Shown piece by piece: positions 9,191 to 17,940 of a DNA stretch of 64,000 nt. Made by a program: the position numbers and the translations under genes. Where the stretch lies: NCBI GenBank assembly GCA_009773515.1, contig WSXX01000002.1, positions 124,001 to 188,000 on the forward strand, read 5' to 3'. Under the pieces are notes generated by a model. That model saw nothing but the letters and a program-made list of their open reading frames with translations, was not told where the DNA came from and ran no database searches. Position 1 is the stretch's first letter. The number at the start of each line of letters is the position of its first letter. The stretch is from Bacteroidota bacterium (GTDB lineage: Bacteria; Bacteroidota; Bacteroidia; Bacteroidales; Lentimicrobiaceae).

Positions 9191-11710
9191 TTGAAATTGC
9201 CGGGATCTGATCAAAAAAATCGTGTTTTAAAAATTGCATTTGTTGTTGCGCTGATAATTGCGGCGACCACAACTGCTTTGCTGATTGCCGGCTATGTTTA
9301 TGGTGACAAGGCTAAACAAATGATCGTTGATGAGATCAACCGGCATCTTCTAGTTCCTGTTGAAATTGGCCAGGTAGAGTTTACAATACTCCGAAGTTTC
9401 CCGGATGCATCCGTAGTTTTCAGAAATGTTGAAATGAAAGCATCACCTGAACTTGCAGAAGCACCCGGACTTCTGCACGCACGGAGTATTTCACTAAGAT
9501 TCGGCATTTTCAGCCTGTTTACCGATAACTACAAGATCAGAAGTCTTTCAGTAGACGGGGCGTCTGTTACTCTGTGGAAAAACGACAAAGGCCTGGATAA
9601 TTTCAATGTATGGAAGAAAAGCACTGACAGCAGCAGCGATGGAGTGAACTTTGATGTGCAGCGTATCCAGATAAAAAATACTGAAGTATATTACCGCGAC
9701 ATTCCAACAAATTCAGATATCGCGGTGCTGCTCCCGGAAATGGTTCTGAAAGGTAAAATAACCGATGGAGTTTACAACCTCAACATTAATGGAGGATTTT
9801 CCGCACAACGCATAATAATTAACAATTCCGCTTATACCCCACTGATTAATGCCGGAGTTTTTGCACGGCTTACTTTAAATGAAAAAACCAGTTCCATAGA
9901 TGTTGAATCCTGCAATTTAAGTCTGTCAGGCTTTGCATTGCTTGCCTCTGGGAAAATGAATTTCACCAAAGGTAATTCTTCTCTAAATCTTAGCATTTCC
10001 TCTCATAAAGCTGACATTGAAAGCATTGCTGTATTGCTGCCGGAATCAATTTCCGGCAAATTCAGTGACTTTAAGCCATCGGGTCGTCTCACATTTCAGG
10101 CAAATCTGACAGGTCCTTTCGGGAAAAATATTTCTCCCGAAATCACAGCTGTCTTCGATGTTGACCGGGGCAGTTTTACCCATCTGCAAAGCAACACCAG
10201 GCTCAGCAACATTGAACTGAAAGGGAAAGTTAACTATCTGGCCGGGAATCAACCTGAAAACCTTACCGTTGAGCAGTTCTCCGGAGTCATCGGAAATGGC
10301 AATTTTAAAGGAAGTCTTATTCTTCAAAACTTTAATAATCCACTGATAACACTGAATTTAAGCACTAAACTTGACCTAAATGACACCAGAGGTTTCATAA
10401 AAAACAGCGATATTGAGAAAATCGGGGGAGAGTTGATTGCCGACATAAAATATCATGGTTATTATTCCGGAAATTTCAGCACCGCTGATAAAGCTTCAGG
10501 CATCATAACCCTTTCCAATGCCGGCATTACCTTTAAAAATGGAAATCGCGAAATCCATAACATCAATGCGCAGCTTGAATTAAACAACGGCTCGGTGATG
10601 GTAGATCAGCTCAGTTTCAAAACGGGCGAAAGTGATTTCAAAATGAACGGAAGAATTCAGAATCTGCTCGGTTATCTTTTGAATGCAGATCAATCGATGC
10701 ATTTTGAAGCAAATGTTTCATCAAGAAATATTAAACTTGAAGATCTGACCTTAACCGGAACTGCAGAGAAATCTTCTTCTGTTGACGAAGGCCGCATGTT
10801 TCCGCAAAGGTTGAGTTTTAATGCAGAAATCAATTGCGAAAACTTTTCATACCAGAAATTTTCTGCTCAATCGATAAAAGGCAACCTCAGCCTGAGCGAC
10901 AATGTGCTGAGGGCTAACGAATTGTCATTTAAAGCATTGGATGGCAACATCACAGCCAAAGGTTTGCTGAATGGCCGTTATGACAACCACGCTCAGGTAA
11001 TTTGCAATGCCACGCTCAACAATGTGGACATCAGCAGGATGTTTTACGAGTTCAATGATTTCGGACAATCCAGCCTGCAAAGCAAACATATACGTGGACG
11101 AGGTGATGCAGTAATTCAATATGGATCAACACTTAACAATCGTTTTGAAACCGATGCAGGCACTGTTAATGCTGTTGCAGATGTGGAAATACGCAATGGT
11201 GAGCTGCTGAAATTTGAACCTCTGCAGGAGCTTTCAAGGTTTCTGGATACCGATGAGCTTAAAAATGTGAAATTTTCAACCCTCAGCAATCGGATTGAAA
11301 TTGCCCGAAGAACTGTTATTATTCCTTCAATGGACATTAATTCATCGGTAATGGGACTTAAAGGATATGGTTCTCATACTTTTGGAAATGAAATTGATTA
11401 CCATTTTAATGTTCTTCTTTCAGAGATCGGGAGGAAAAAAAACCGTAGAAATTCAGCTCCTGCCGATGCCTTTGAAACTGACAATTCAGGGAGAACCAGA
11501 CTATTTCTGCATATGACCGGCACGGTTGACAATCCGGAGTTCCGATACGACAGTCAGGCGGTTGCCCGGAAAATGGCGGATGACTTCAAAAACCAGAAAC
11601 AGGAACTCAGGCAGGCGCTGAGAGAAGAATTCGGGAAGAATAAAACCCAAACCCCGGTAAAATCAGATAAAACTGCGCCAAAATTTGAGGTTGAATGGGA
11701 TGAGGATTGA
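9191..11710 (+). CDS. AsmA-like envelope protein (AsmA C-terminal domain)
   Basis: The 839-residue protein has one N-terminal membrane helix (about residues 14-36) and a very long beta-rich periplasmic part ending in an AsmA_2-type domain near residues 640-750 (FETDAGTVNAVADVEIRNG, SRFLDTDELKNVKFSTL). AsmA-like proteins belong to the bridge-like lipid transfer superfamily and affect outer-membrane lipid traffic. The only sensible start is a TTG at 9191, since an in-frame stop lies 15 nt upstream and the next Met is past the membrane helix. A hexamer repeat array starts at its stop codon. Confidence 0.85.
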   Translation: MKLPGSDQKNRVLKIAFVVALIIAATTTALLIAGYVYGDKAKQMIVDEINRHLLVPVEIGQVEFTILRSFPDASVVFRNVEMKASPELAEAPGLLHARSISLRFGIFSLFTDNYKIRSLSVDGASVTLWKNDKGLDNFNVWKKSTDSSSDGVNFDVQRIQIKNTEVYYRDIPTNSDIAVLLPEMVLKGKITDGVYNLNINGGFSAQRIIINNSAYTPLINAGVFARLTLNEKTSSIDVESCNLSLSGFALLASGKMNFTKGNSSLNLSISSHKADIESIAVLLPESISGKFSDFKPSGRLTFQANLTGPFGKNISPEITAVFDVDRGSFTHLQSNTRLSNIELKGKVNYLAGNQPENLTVEQFSGVIGNGNFKGSLILQNFNNPLITLNLSTKLDLNDTRGFIKNSDIEKIGGELIADIKYHGYYSGNFSTADKASGIITLSNAGITFKNGNREIHNINAQLELNNGSVMVDQLSFKTGESDFKMNGRIQNLLGYLLNADQSMHFEANVSSRNIKLEDLTLTGTAEKSSSVDEGRMFPQRLSFNAEINCENFSYQKFSAQSIKGNLSLSDNVLRANELSFKALDGNITAKGLLNGRYDNHAQVICNATLNNVDISRMFYEFNDFGQSSLQSKHIRGRGDAVIQYGSTLNNRFETDAGTVNAVADVEIRNGELLKFEPLQELSRFLDTDELKNVKFSTLSNRIEIARRTVIIPSMDINSSVMGLKGYGSHTFGNEIDYHFNVLLSEIGRKKNRRNSAPADAFETDNSGRTRLFLHMTGTVDNPEFRYDSQAVARKMADDFKNQKQELRQALREEFGKNKTQTPVKSDKTAPKFEVEWDED

Positions 11711-11756
11711 GGTTAAGGTTAAGGTTAAGGCTGAGGTTGAGGCTGAGGTTGAGCCT
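11709..11756 (+). repeat. Hexamer tandem array (RAGGYT)8
   Basis: Eight consecutive 6-bp units reading GAGGTT, AAGGTT, AAGGTT, AAGGCT, GAGGTT, GAGGCT, GAGGTT, GAGCCT. The array begins within the stop codon of the AsmA-like gene. An 18-base stretch (11721-11738) recurs in reverse complement at 25797-25870. Confidence 0.85.
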
Positions 11757-11810
11757 GCCTGGCGGACAAATCAAATTGAGTGGTTACATTAATTTCGCCA
11801 GTCAGACAGG
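11754..11810. repeat. Imperfect inverted-repeat element inside the hexamer array
   Basis: Arms CCTGCCTGGCG (11754-11764) and CGCCAGTCAGACAGG (11796-11810) are imperfect inverted repeats around a 31-nt centre. GTTGAG stands on both sides (11748-11753 and 11811-11816), so the element appears to interrupt the hexamer array. It codes for nothing visible. It could be a small MITE/REP-like element or just a terminator hairpin. Confidence 0.4.
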
Positions 11811-11892
11811 GTTGAGGTTTGAATAATGAATTAAATCTGAATATCGTTTATGGACTAAAATACCGATATTTGTAAAATAAAGCCTTGCATTT

Positions 11893-13428
11893 ATGACCTT
11901 GCGCAAACTGATCAAACCAAAGGTAACCAACATCTACGAACAAAAGAAAACCTGGAAGCGCTGGTTATTCCTGATGGCTTTACTGATTGTCGGAGTTTCA
12001 CTCTGGTACACCAACTTATTGGTAAAAAACATAGCCCGGGATGAGCGCGACAAAATAACAACCTGGGCCAATGCCATTCAGCAAAGAGTAAGCCTGGTAA
12101 ATTATACCGAAGATTTTTTCGACCAGATTCGTGCAGAGGAGCGCAAACGCGTTGAAATACTTGCAGAAGCCACTGAGCGAATGGTACTTGCTGACGACAA
12201 TGAAAATATACTCTTTTACCTTAGCATAATTTCAAACAATACATCAATTCCTGTAATTCTCGCCGATCCGCAGGGTAGAATAAAAGAAGCCCGCAACGTT
12301 GATTTTGATCCGGATACAGTTAAACTATTCACCCCCGAGCTATTAGAAGAGTTCTCGGTATATCCTCCGCTAAAACTTGATTACTATTCAGGCAACATAA
12401 TTTACTTTTATTACAAAGACTCCCGTTTATTTTCTGAGCTAAAAGTAGTTCTTGACGATCTGGTGGAGTCATTTTTCAATGAAGTAGTCAATAATTCTGC
12501 TTCGGTTCCTGTAATTATTACAGACAGCACCCGCACTAAACTTGTTTCGTGGGGCGATATTGACACAACCCGGCTTGATGATACTGCATTTGTAAGGAAC
12601 ATCATTCTGGAAATGTCGGCCCATAATGTCCCCATCGAAATTACCATTGCTGACCGCAAGCACTTTATCTTTTACAAAGACTCTTTTCTCCTTACACAAC
12701 TCAGGTATTTTCCTGTAATACAGCTCGTTATCATCAGCATTTTTCTGTTGGTTTCCTACCTGCTTTTCAGCATTGCCCGCCGGTCTGAACAAAATCAGGT
12801 TTGGGTAGGGTTGGCTAAGGAGACTGCGCATCAGCTCGGCACACCTATTTCATCAATGATGGCATGGGTAGAATTTCTACGTAACAAAGATGTTGGCACC
12901 GAAACCATTGAGGAACTTGAAAAAGATGTAAATCGCCTGAATACGATTGCCGAACGGTTTTCGAAAATAGGTTCTGCTGCCAACCTGAAAACTGAAAATC
13001 TGGTGGAAATAATCTACAACTCCGTTTCTTATCTTAAAACCCGAACCTCAAGCAAGGTAAATTTTGTTATTCAGCCAGCCAGAGGCTCAATTATATTGAT
13101 TCCACTGAATTATCAACTCTTCGACTGGGTAATTGAAAATCTGGTAAAGAATGCTGTTGACGCCATGGCAGGCCAGGGTATCATAACCATAGAACTTACC
13201 GAAGAAGACAAAACAGTTACCATTGATGTTTCAGATACCGGCAAAGGTATTCCCAAAAAGAAATTTGAAACCATATTCAATCCCGGCTATACCAGCAAAC
13301 AGAGGGGATGGGGACTCGGATTGTCGCTTACCCAGCGCATCATCCGCGAAATTCATGATGGGAAGATTTTTGTGAAAGCATCCCTTCCCGGCAAGGGAAC
13401 AACATTCCGGATTGTGCTCAGAAAATAA
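11893..13428 (+). CDS. Orphan membrane sensor histidine kinase
   Basis: 511 residues: membrane helix about 25-45, extracytoplasmic sensor about 46-274, second helix about 275-297, then the kinase core. The phospho-acceptor is H314 in ETAHQLGTP, a Bacteroidota variant of the H-box. The ATPase domain shows the N box NLVKNAVDAM (417-426), DTGKGIP and GYTSKQRGWGLGLSL. The sensor region looks internally duplicated (SIPVILADPQG against SVPVIITDSTR; YFYYKDSRLFSEL against FIFYKDSFLLTQL). No response regulator is adjacent, so its partner is elsewhere. The signal is unknown. Confidence 0.9.
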   Translation: MTLRKLIKPKVTNIYEQKKTWKRWLFLMALLIVGVSLWYTNLLVKNIARDERDKITTWANAIQQRVSLVNYTEDFFDQIRAEERKRVEILAEATERMVLADDNENILFYLSIISNNTSIPVILADPQGRIKEARNVDFDPDTVKLFTPELLEEFSVYPPLKLDYYSGNIIYFYYKDSRLFSELKVVLDDLVESFFNEVVNNSASVPVIITDSTRTKLVSWGDIDTTRLDDTAFVRNIILEMSAHNVPIEITIADRKHFIFYKDSFLLTQLRYFPVIQLVIISIFLLVSYLLFSIARRSEQNQVWVGLAKETAHQLGTPISSMMAWVEFLRNKDVGTETIEELEKDVNRLNTIAERFSKIGSAANLKTENLVEIIYNSVSYLKTRTSSKVNFVIQPARGSIILIPLNYQLFDWVIENLVKNAVDAMAGQGIITIELTEEDKTVTIDVSDTGKGIPKKKFETIFNPGYTSKQRGWGLGLSLTQRIIREIHDGKIFVKASLPGKGTTFRIVLRK

Positions 13429-13478
13429 TCCTGATAAAACAATCAGGTTGAAATATGCTGAGGCTTCATCTGAAAAAT

Positions 13479-14036
13479 TTACTTTTTCATCAGCCTTCCC
13501 GGGTTTTGATATAAAAAACTTTTCCAACCGGTATAAGCTTTTCCGGCTTCGGCTGGTTTGCGCTGAAAATAGTGACACACCGCCACTGCCACGGCATCGG
13601 TGGCATCAAGCAATTTTGGCGAATCATCCAATTTCATCAGATTACCAAGCATCCCTGCCACCTGCTCTTTTGAAGAACTACCGTTGCCGGTAATGGATTG
13701 TTTGATCTTTCGCGGAGAATATTCAAAAATAGGGATATTGCGATATAAGCCGGCAGCCATAGCCACACCTTGCGCACGCCCGAGTTTCAGCATCGATTGC
13801 ACATTCTTGCCATAAAACGGAGCTTCAATCGCCAGTTCATCGGGATGGTAGGTATCTATCAGCCCGAGCACCGACTCAAAAATCTTTTTCAGGCGCAATG
13901 GCTGCGAATCTTTGGTTGTGAATTTAAACACATCGAGGGTGATCAGTTCGATTTTCTTACCTTTATCGGCGATAAGCCCGTAACCCATTACCTGAGTTCC
14001 GGGATCGATGCCGAGAATTATCCGTTCTTCTGCCAT
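13479..14036 (-). CDS. ruvC: Crossover junction endodeoxyribonuclease RuvC
   Basis: Resolves Holliday junctions in the RuvABC pathway. The 185-residue product has the RNase H-like acidic residues in ILGIDPGTQVMGYG (Asp 11), AIEAPFYGKN and DATDAVAVAVCH, plus the basic segment YSPRKIKQSITGNGSSSKEQV. Length is normal. It converges on the histidine kinase gene and diverges from the YbhN-like gene, with only 19 nt between the two start codons. Its candidate -7 box therefore lies inside the neighbour's coding sequence. Confidence 0.93.
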   Translation of the reverse strand: MAEERIILGIDPGTQVMGYGLIADKGKKIELITLDVFKFTTKDSQPLRLKKIFESVLGLIDTYHPDELAIEAPFYGKNVQSMLKLGRAQGVAMAAGLYRNIPIFEYSPRKIKQSITGNGSSSKEQVAGMLGNLMKLDDSPKLLDATDAVAVAVCHYFQRKPAEAGKAYTGWKSFLYQNPGRLMKK

Positions 14037-14055
14037 TTTTCAGCTTAAATTCTTT

Positions 14056-15078
14056 ATGAAAATCAACGCAAAGTTAAGGAAAACCCTCAATACGCTGTCC
14101 CGGATTATTATTGTAGCGATGGCATGCTGGTTTATTTACCGGCAGGTATTTGCAAGCGGCGACTATGCACTTTTCAAGCAGCAATTCGGAGATAGTCTGC
14201 AATCCGCTGAATTCCTTTTGATGCTGATTTTGGTTATTCTGCTTATGCCCCTGAACTGGGCACTTGAAGCAGCCAAATGGAAGTTGCTGATCAACTATAT
14301 CGAAGATATTTCACTTTCCGATGCCCTGAAATCAGTTTTTACCGGAATCACATTCAGCCTGTTTACACCAAATCGTGTCGGCGATTTTTTGGGTCGCATA
14401 TTCACACTAAAAAAAGCAAACAGAATAAAAAGTGCATTACTAACCATTGCCGGAAGCATCAGTCAGCTGCTGGTTACTCTGGCAGCAGGGATCGTGGCGA
14501 TGCTGTTTTTTATTCCGCAATACATTGGATTTTCAGAAACATGGCAGCTTTATCTGTATATCGGGCTAATCATAATTTTGTTATTTCTGGGCACTTTAAT
14601 GATTATGATGTTCCTGCGGGCTCCGGTAATTACAAGACAACTTTACAAGTTAGTAAAACCAAAGTGGCGACGGATTAACCTTTATATTATTGTAATTGAA
14701 CGTATCAGAAGACGAACTCTTGTCAATATTTTGCTGTTGAGCACCTTGAGGTATCTTATTTTTTCAGGGCAGTTCTATCTGCTTTTGAATGCATTTGGAC
14801 TGCATATCCCATATTTCCAGGCACTGATGTTAATTTCAATGACTTATTTTGTAATGGCAGCCATTCCTACAATTGCACTTGCAGATCTGGGAATCAGAGG
14901 CTCTGTGTCCATTTATTTTATCGGCATGTTTTTCAGCGGAAGCATTGCCTCTTCAACTGCGATCTTATCAGCTTCTACACTTATCTGGACGATAAATCTC
15001 GCAATCCCGGCTCTGCTTGGTATATTTTTTATTCATCGTTTGAGTTTCATCAAAAAAAATGAACCAAATGATCTTTGA
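14056..15078 (+). CDS. YbhN/UPF0104-type integral membrane protein (flippase-like domain)
   Basis: About 340 residues with roughly eight hydrophobic helices. LNWALEAAKWKLLI and FTPNRVGDFLGRIFTLK match the conserved region of the lysylphosphatidylglycerol synthase membrane domain/UPF0104 family. LADLGIRGSVSIYF lies near the end. Family members often accompany glycosyltransferases in envelope lipid or glycan pathways. The ATG at 14056 is preferred over that at 14008, which would overlap ruvC. The next gene, a GT2, overlaps its 3' end by 20 nt, so they are translationally linked. Precise function unknown. Confidence 0.8.
   Translation: MKINAKLRKTLNTLSRIIIVAMACWFIYRQVFASGDYALFKQQFGDSLQSAEFLLMLILVILLMPLNWALEAAKWKLLINYIEDISLSDALKSVFTGITFSLFTPNRVGDFLGRIFTLKKANRIKSALLTIAGSISQLLVTLAAGIVAMLFFIPQYIGFSETWQLYLYIGLIIILLFLGTLMIMMFLRAPVITRQLYKLVKPKWRRINLYIIVIERIRRRTLVNILLLSTLRYLIFSGQFYLLLNAFGLHIPYFQALMLISMTYFVMAAIPTIALADLGIRGSVSIYFIGMFFSGSIASSTAILSASTLIWTINLAIPALLGIFFIHRLSFIKKNEPNDL
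14069..14076 (-). promoter_or_regulatory. Candidate ruvC -7 box inside the divergent gene
   Basis: TAACTTTG on the minus strand, 33 nt before the ruvC ATG and within codons 5-7 of the divergent YbhN-like gene. No -33 TTG at proper spacing was found. Confidence 0.35.
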
Positions 15079-16210
15079 AAATAATGTCTTCCTGATTTTA
15101 TGCGGAGCAGTCACTTTATTTTACGCCTTCGTAATTCTGTTGATTACTTTGGGATGGTTTAAGCTGAAGCAGAACCCGGGTTCGCAGAGCAGGCTGACGG
15201 TGAGCGTGATTGTTGCAGCCCGGAATGAAGAAAAAAATATTTCAGCATGCATTCAAAGCATCTCAAATCAGAAATATGATCCTCAACGCTTTGAAATTAT
15301 TGTTGTCGATGACCATTCCACAGACCATACTGCAAGTATAACCGAGGCATTTATTGAAGCACATATTACACTTAATATCAAACTTTTAAAACAGACAGAG
15401 AAGGCAGGTAAAAAATCAGCGCTTCGGTTGGCTTTGTCGCAGGCAACTGGTGAATTTATCCTCATCACAGATGCCGACTGTCTGCATGAAGAAGGTTGGA
15501 TAGAAGCGATGGTCTCGACATTTGAAATGCAGAATGCCGTATTTGTATCAGGACCTGTGGCTCTGAACAATCCCAGCGGATTATTTCAAAAATTACAGAA
15601 TCTGGAATTTATGTCGCTGATTGCATCCGGCGCAGGCTCAATCGGCATTGGTTTCCCAACGATGAGCAATGGAGCAAATCTTGGATTTTCGCTCAATGCT
15701 TACAACCAACTCTCACAACGTGAACTAAAACCCGAACTGGCTTCCGGTGACGATATTTTCCTGATGACAGCCTTTGCCGATAAATTCGGAAAAGACAAAA
15801 TTGCATTTGCAAAGAACAGAAATGCAATGGTTTACACCAATCCTATTAATAATTTACGGGATTTTATGTTACAACGTTTGCGCTGGACTTCAAAAAGTAA
15901 AGCTTACCGCGATTTGCCGACTATTTTAACAGCACTTTCTGTGCTGATGATGAATGCGGTTTTAAGTTCATTGATAATAACTTCAATAATAAATATTGGT
16001 TTTCTGCCGCTTACAATTTTGGTAATTGTCATAAAAACACTGATTGACTTTCCATTATTAATGGCATATTCAGTGTTCTCAGGTCTGCAGAAATACCTTT
16101 GGATTTTACTGCCTGCCGAACCATTGGTGGCACTCTACACCACCTTTACCGGAATGGCCGGACCGTTTATCAATGTAAAATGGAAAGGCCGTAGAATCAA
16201 CGGTGCTTAA
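15059..16210 (+). CDS. Membrane glycosyltransferase family 2
   Basis: The 383-residue protein has an N-terminal membrane helix, a cytoplasmic GT2 domain (VSVIVAARNEEKNISACI; VVDDHSTD; LITDADC, the DxD metal site; and LRWTSKSKAYRD with the Q/RxxRW motif, read here as LQRLRWT), and three or four C-terminal helices. The architecture resembles processive polysaccharide or glycolipid synthases. It overlaps the YbhN-like gene by 20 nt and overlaps the convergent CDF gene by 14 nt at its end. A synthase plus flippase-like pair is plausible; the product is unknown. Confidence 0.85.
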   Translation: MNQMIFENNVFLILCGAVTLFYAFVILLITLGWFKLKQNPGSQSRLTVSVIVAARNEEKNISACIQSISNQKYDPQRFEIIVVDDHSTDHTASITEAFIEAHITLNIKLLKQTEKAGKKSALRLALSQATGEFILITDADCLHEEGWIEAMVSTFEMQNAVFVSGPVALNNPSGLFQKLQNLEFMSLIASGAGSIGIGFPTMSNGANLGFSLNAYNQLSQRELKPELASGDDIFLMTAFADKFGKDKIAFAKNRNAMVYTNPINNLRDFMLQRLRWTSKSKAYRDLPTILTALSVLMMNAVLSSLIITSIINIGFLPLTILVIVIKTLIDFPLLMAYSVFSGLQKYLWILLPAEPLVALYTTFTGMAGPFINVKWKGRRINGA

Positions 16211-17069
16211 ATCGTTCGGGCTCCATGTGAATGGTGCAATCAATCCCCTTTTCAACTTTCAGCCTGTCCTCAACCCGTGTTGCAATTTCATGGGCATCAT
16301 TCAGCGTCATATCATCGGGAAGCTTAATATGCATAGTCATTTCGAGGTGATCGCCGTAACGATGAACATGAATGTGGTGTGGTTTCATATCAAGTACACT
16401 TTCCTTGCTGCAGGTATTCTTAATGTAATCGATCAGTTCTTTTTCAGGAACTTCACCCATCATCAGGTGAACAGCATCGCGAAGTATATCATAGGCGGCA
16501 TAAAAAATGAGGAAGGCAACAAGAATTCCAAGAACTCCGTCAATCCACCACCAATGGCTTCCAAGTAAAATCCCGGCAAGGATTACAACCGAAGAAATGG
16601 CATCAGACCGATGGTGCCAGGCATCTGCTTTTACCGAGCGTGAATTTGATTTCCGTGCGACAAAGAAAGCATATTGAGCCATTACCTCCTTTGCTATGAT
16701 GGATATTACAGTTGCTACAATGGCCAGCATTCCGTAATTAACTTCATTTCTTTCGCGAAGGCTTGAAATACCTTCAATTACAAAACTAAATGCAACCACA
16801 CTAAGCATTACACCAATTATCATGGCAGCAATCAGTTCAGCCCGTCCATGACCAAATGGATGCTCGTTATCTGCAGGTTTTGACGAAACTTTTGCACCAA
16901 CAATTACAACAACAGAGGTAAGGCTATCAGATAAAGTATGCCAGGCATCTGCAACAATAGCAATGGATCCGGTAACAATACCAGCCCACATTTTTAATGC
17001 AAACAGGCTGATATTTCCAAGTATGGAAACCCACCCTTCTGTCTGCGCCAGTTTCTGATTATTGTTCAT
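16197..17069 (-). CDS. Cation diffusion facilitator family transporter
   Basis: 290 residues with six membrane helices and a cytoplasmic C-terminal domain. The metal sites appear as ADAWHTLSDSLTS in helix 2 and DAWHHRSDAISS in helix 5, each with acidic/His ligands as in FieF/ZitB-type exporters. HPFGHGRAELIAA is the conserved inter-helix loop. The C-terminal His-rich strand (MKPHHIHVHRYGDHLEM) is typical of the regulatory domain. It exports Zn2+, Fe2+ or a similar divalent metal by H+ antiport; the metal is not predicted here. Confidence 0.92.
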   Translation of the reverse strand: MNNNQKLAQTEGWVSILGNISLFALKMWAGIVTGSIAIVADAWHTLSDSLTSVVVIVGAKVSSKPADNEHPFGHGRAELIAAMIIGVMLSVVAFSFVIEGISSLRERNEVNYGMLAIVATVISIIAKEVMAQYAFFVARKSNSRSVKADAWHHRSDAISSVVILAGILLGSHWWWIDGVLGILVAFLIFYAAYDILRDAVHLMMGEVPEKELIDYIKNTCSKESVLDMKPHHIHVHRYGDHLEMTMHIKLPDDMTLNDAHEIATRVEDRLKVEKGIDCTIHMEPERFKHR

Positions 17070-17101
17070 TAAAAAAATAGTTCAATTGTAAGCGGTAAAT
17101 A

Positions 17102-17135
17102 CAAAGGTAATTTATTCGTTGGTTAAAATACGCAA
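17102..17135 (-). promoter_or_regulatory. Putative promoter of the CDF gene
   Basis: TACCTTTG (17109-17102, minus) with TTG at 17135-17133, spacer 23 nt. The predicted leader to the ATG at 17069 is about 27 nt. The -33 element lies within the 3' end of ispD. Confidence 0.5.
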
Positions 17136-17798
17136 TTTCAGAATGGCTTCAGCTACCAGAAGATCAGCCGGAGTGGTAATTTTAATATTTTCGCTGCTTC
17201 CTTCAGTAAATGCCAGATTTAATCCTGTGGCTTCAAACAGTTGAGCATCATCGGTGTAAGCGTTAAAATCAGGCCTTGCATAAGCTTGTCGAAGCAGTTT
17301 AAGCCTGAAACACTGAGGCGTTTGAACAGCCCTGACTTTTTCGCGGTTAAGCGGAACGTTTTCGGAGCCATCGATCAGCCTTAACGAATCATTTACTTTT
17401 ATACATGGAATAGCATTACCATTTATCTCTGCAGAAGTAAAAGTCCGGTTAATCAGGTTCTTGTCTACCAGAGGGCGGACGCCATCATGCACCGCCACCA
17501 AACCATCCATCGCTTTAATGGAATCCAGGCCGTTTTTAACCGAATTACCGCGAGTGTCTCCTCCTGCTACAAGGTTGTGAGCGACAGTAAACTTATAATC
17601 CCGGCAAAGGTTCTTCCAAAGTTCAATATGGTTTTCAGGAAGCACCAGAACAATGCTGATTGAATTTCCGGATTTTGAAAATGCCTCAATCGTGTGCATC
17701 AGCAATGGCTTACCAGCCAGTAACAAAAACTGTTTGGGTTGCGGAGCGCCCATTCTCTGACCGGAGCCTCCGGCAACAATTAATGCAAATCGTGTCAA
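17112..17798 (-). CDS. ispD: 2-C-methyl-D-erythritol 4-phosphate cytidylyltransferase
   Basis: Transfers CMP to MEP in the isoprenoid pathway. The 228-residue protein shows the nucleotidyltransferase signature ALIVAGGSGQRMGAPQPKQFL, VAVHDGVRPLVD, REKVRAVQTPQCF and YTDDAQLFEATG, all IspD hallmarks. The start is a TTG at 17798; the signature begins immediately after it and no ATG is available upstream. It works in the same pathway as dxs in this window. The CDF gene follows 42 nt downstream. Confidence 0.94.
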   Translation of the reverse strand: MTRFALIVAGGSGQRMGAPQPKQFLLLAGKPLLMHTIEAFSKSGNSISIVLVLPENHIELWKNLCRDYKFTVAHNLVAGGDTRGNSVKNGLDSIKAMDGLVAVHDGVRPLVDKNLINRTFTSAEINGNAIPCIKVNDSLRLIDGSENVPLNREKVRAVQTPQCFRLKLLRQAYARPDFNAYTDDAQLFEATGLNLAFTEGSSENIKITTPADLLVAEAILKLRILTNE

Positions 17799-17892
17799 AA
17801 TATTGTATTTTTTAGCAAACTTAGGTGAAATCGCCCGGATTCACAAATGACTTGCAACCAGAGACCGTAAAAACCTCTCTTTCAAAAAAAGT

Positions 17893-17919
17893 CAAAAAAA
17901 AAGCCCCGAAAACGGGGCT
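17893..17919 (-). terminator. Rho-independent terminator of queA
   Basis: Minus-strand hairpin AGCCCCG-TTTT-CGGGGCT (17919-17902) followed by a run of Ts, just 21 nt after the queA stop codon. Confidence 0.85.
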
Positions 17920-17940
17920 GTAAAAAGTGGGTTTATCTGA

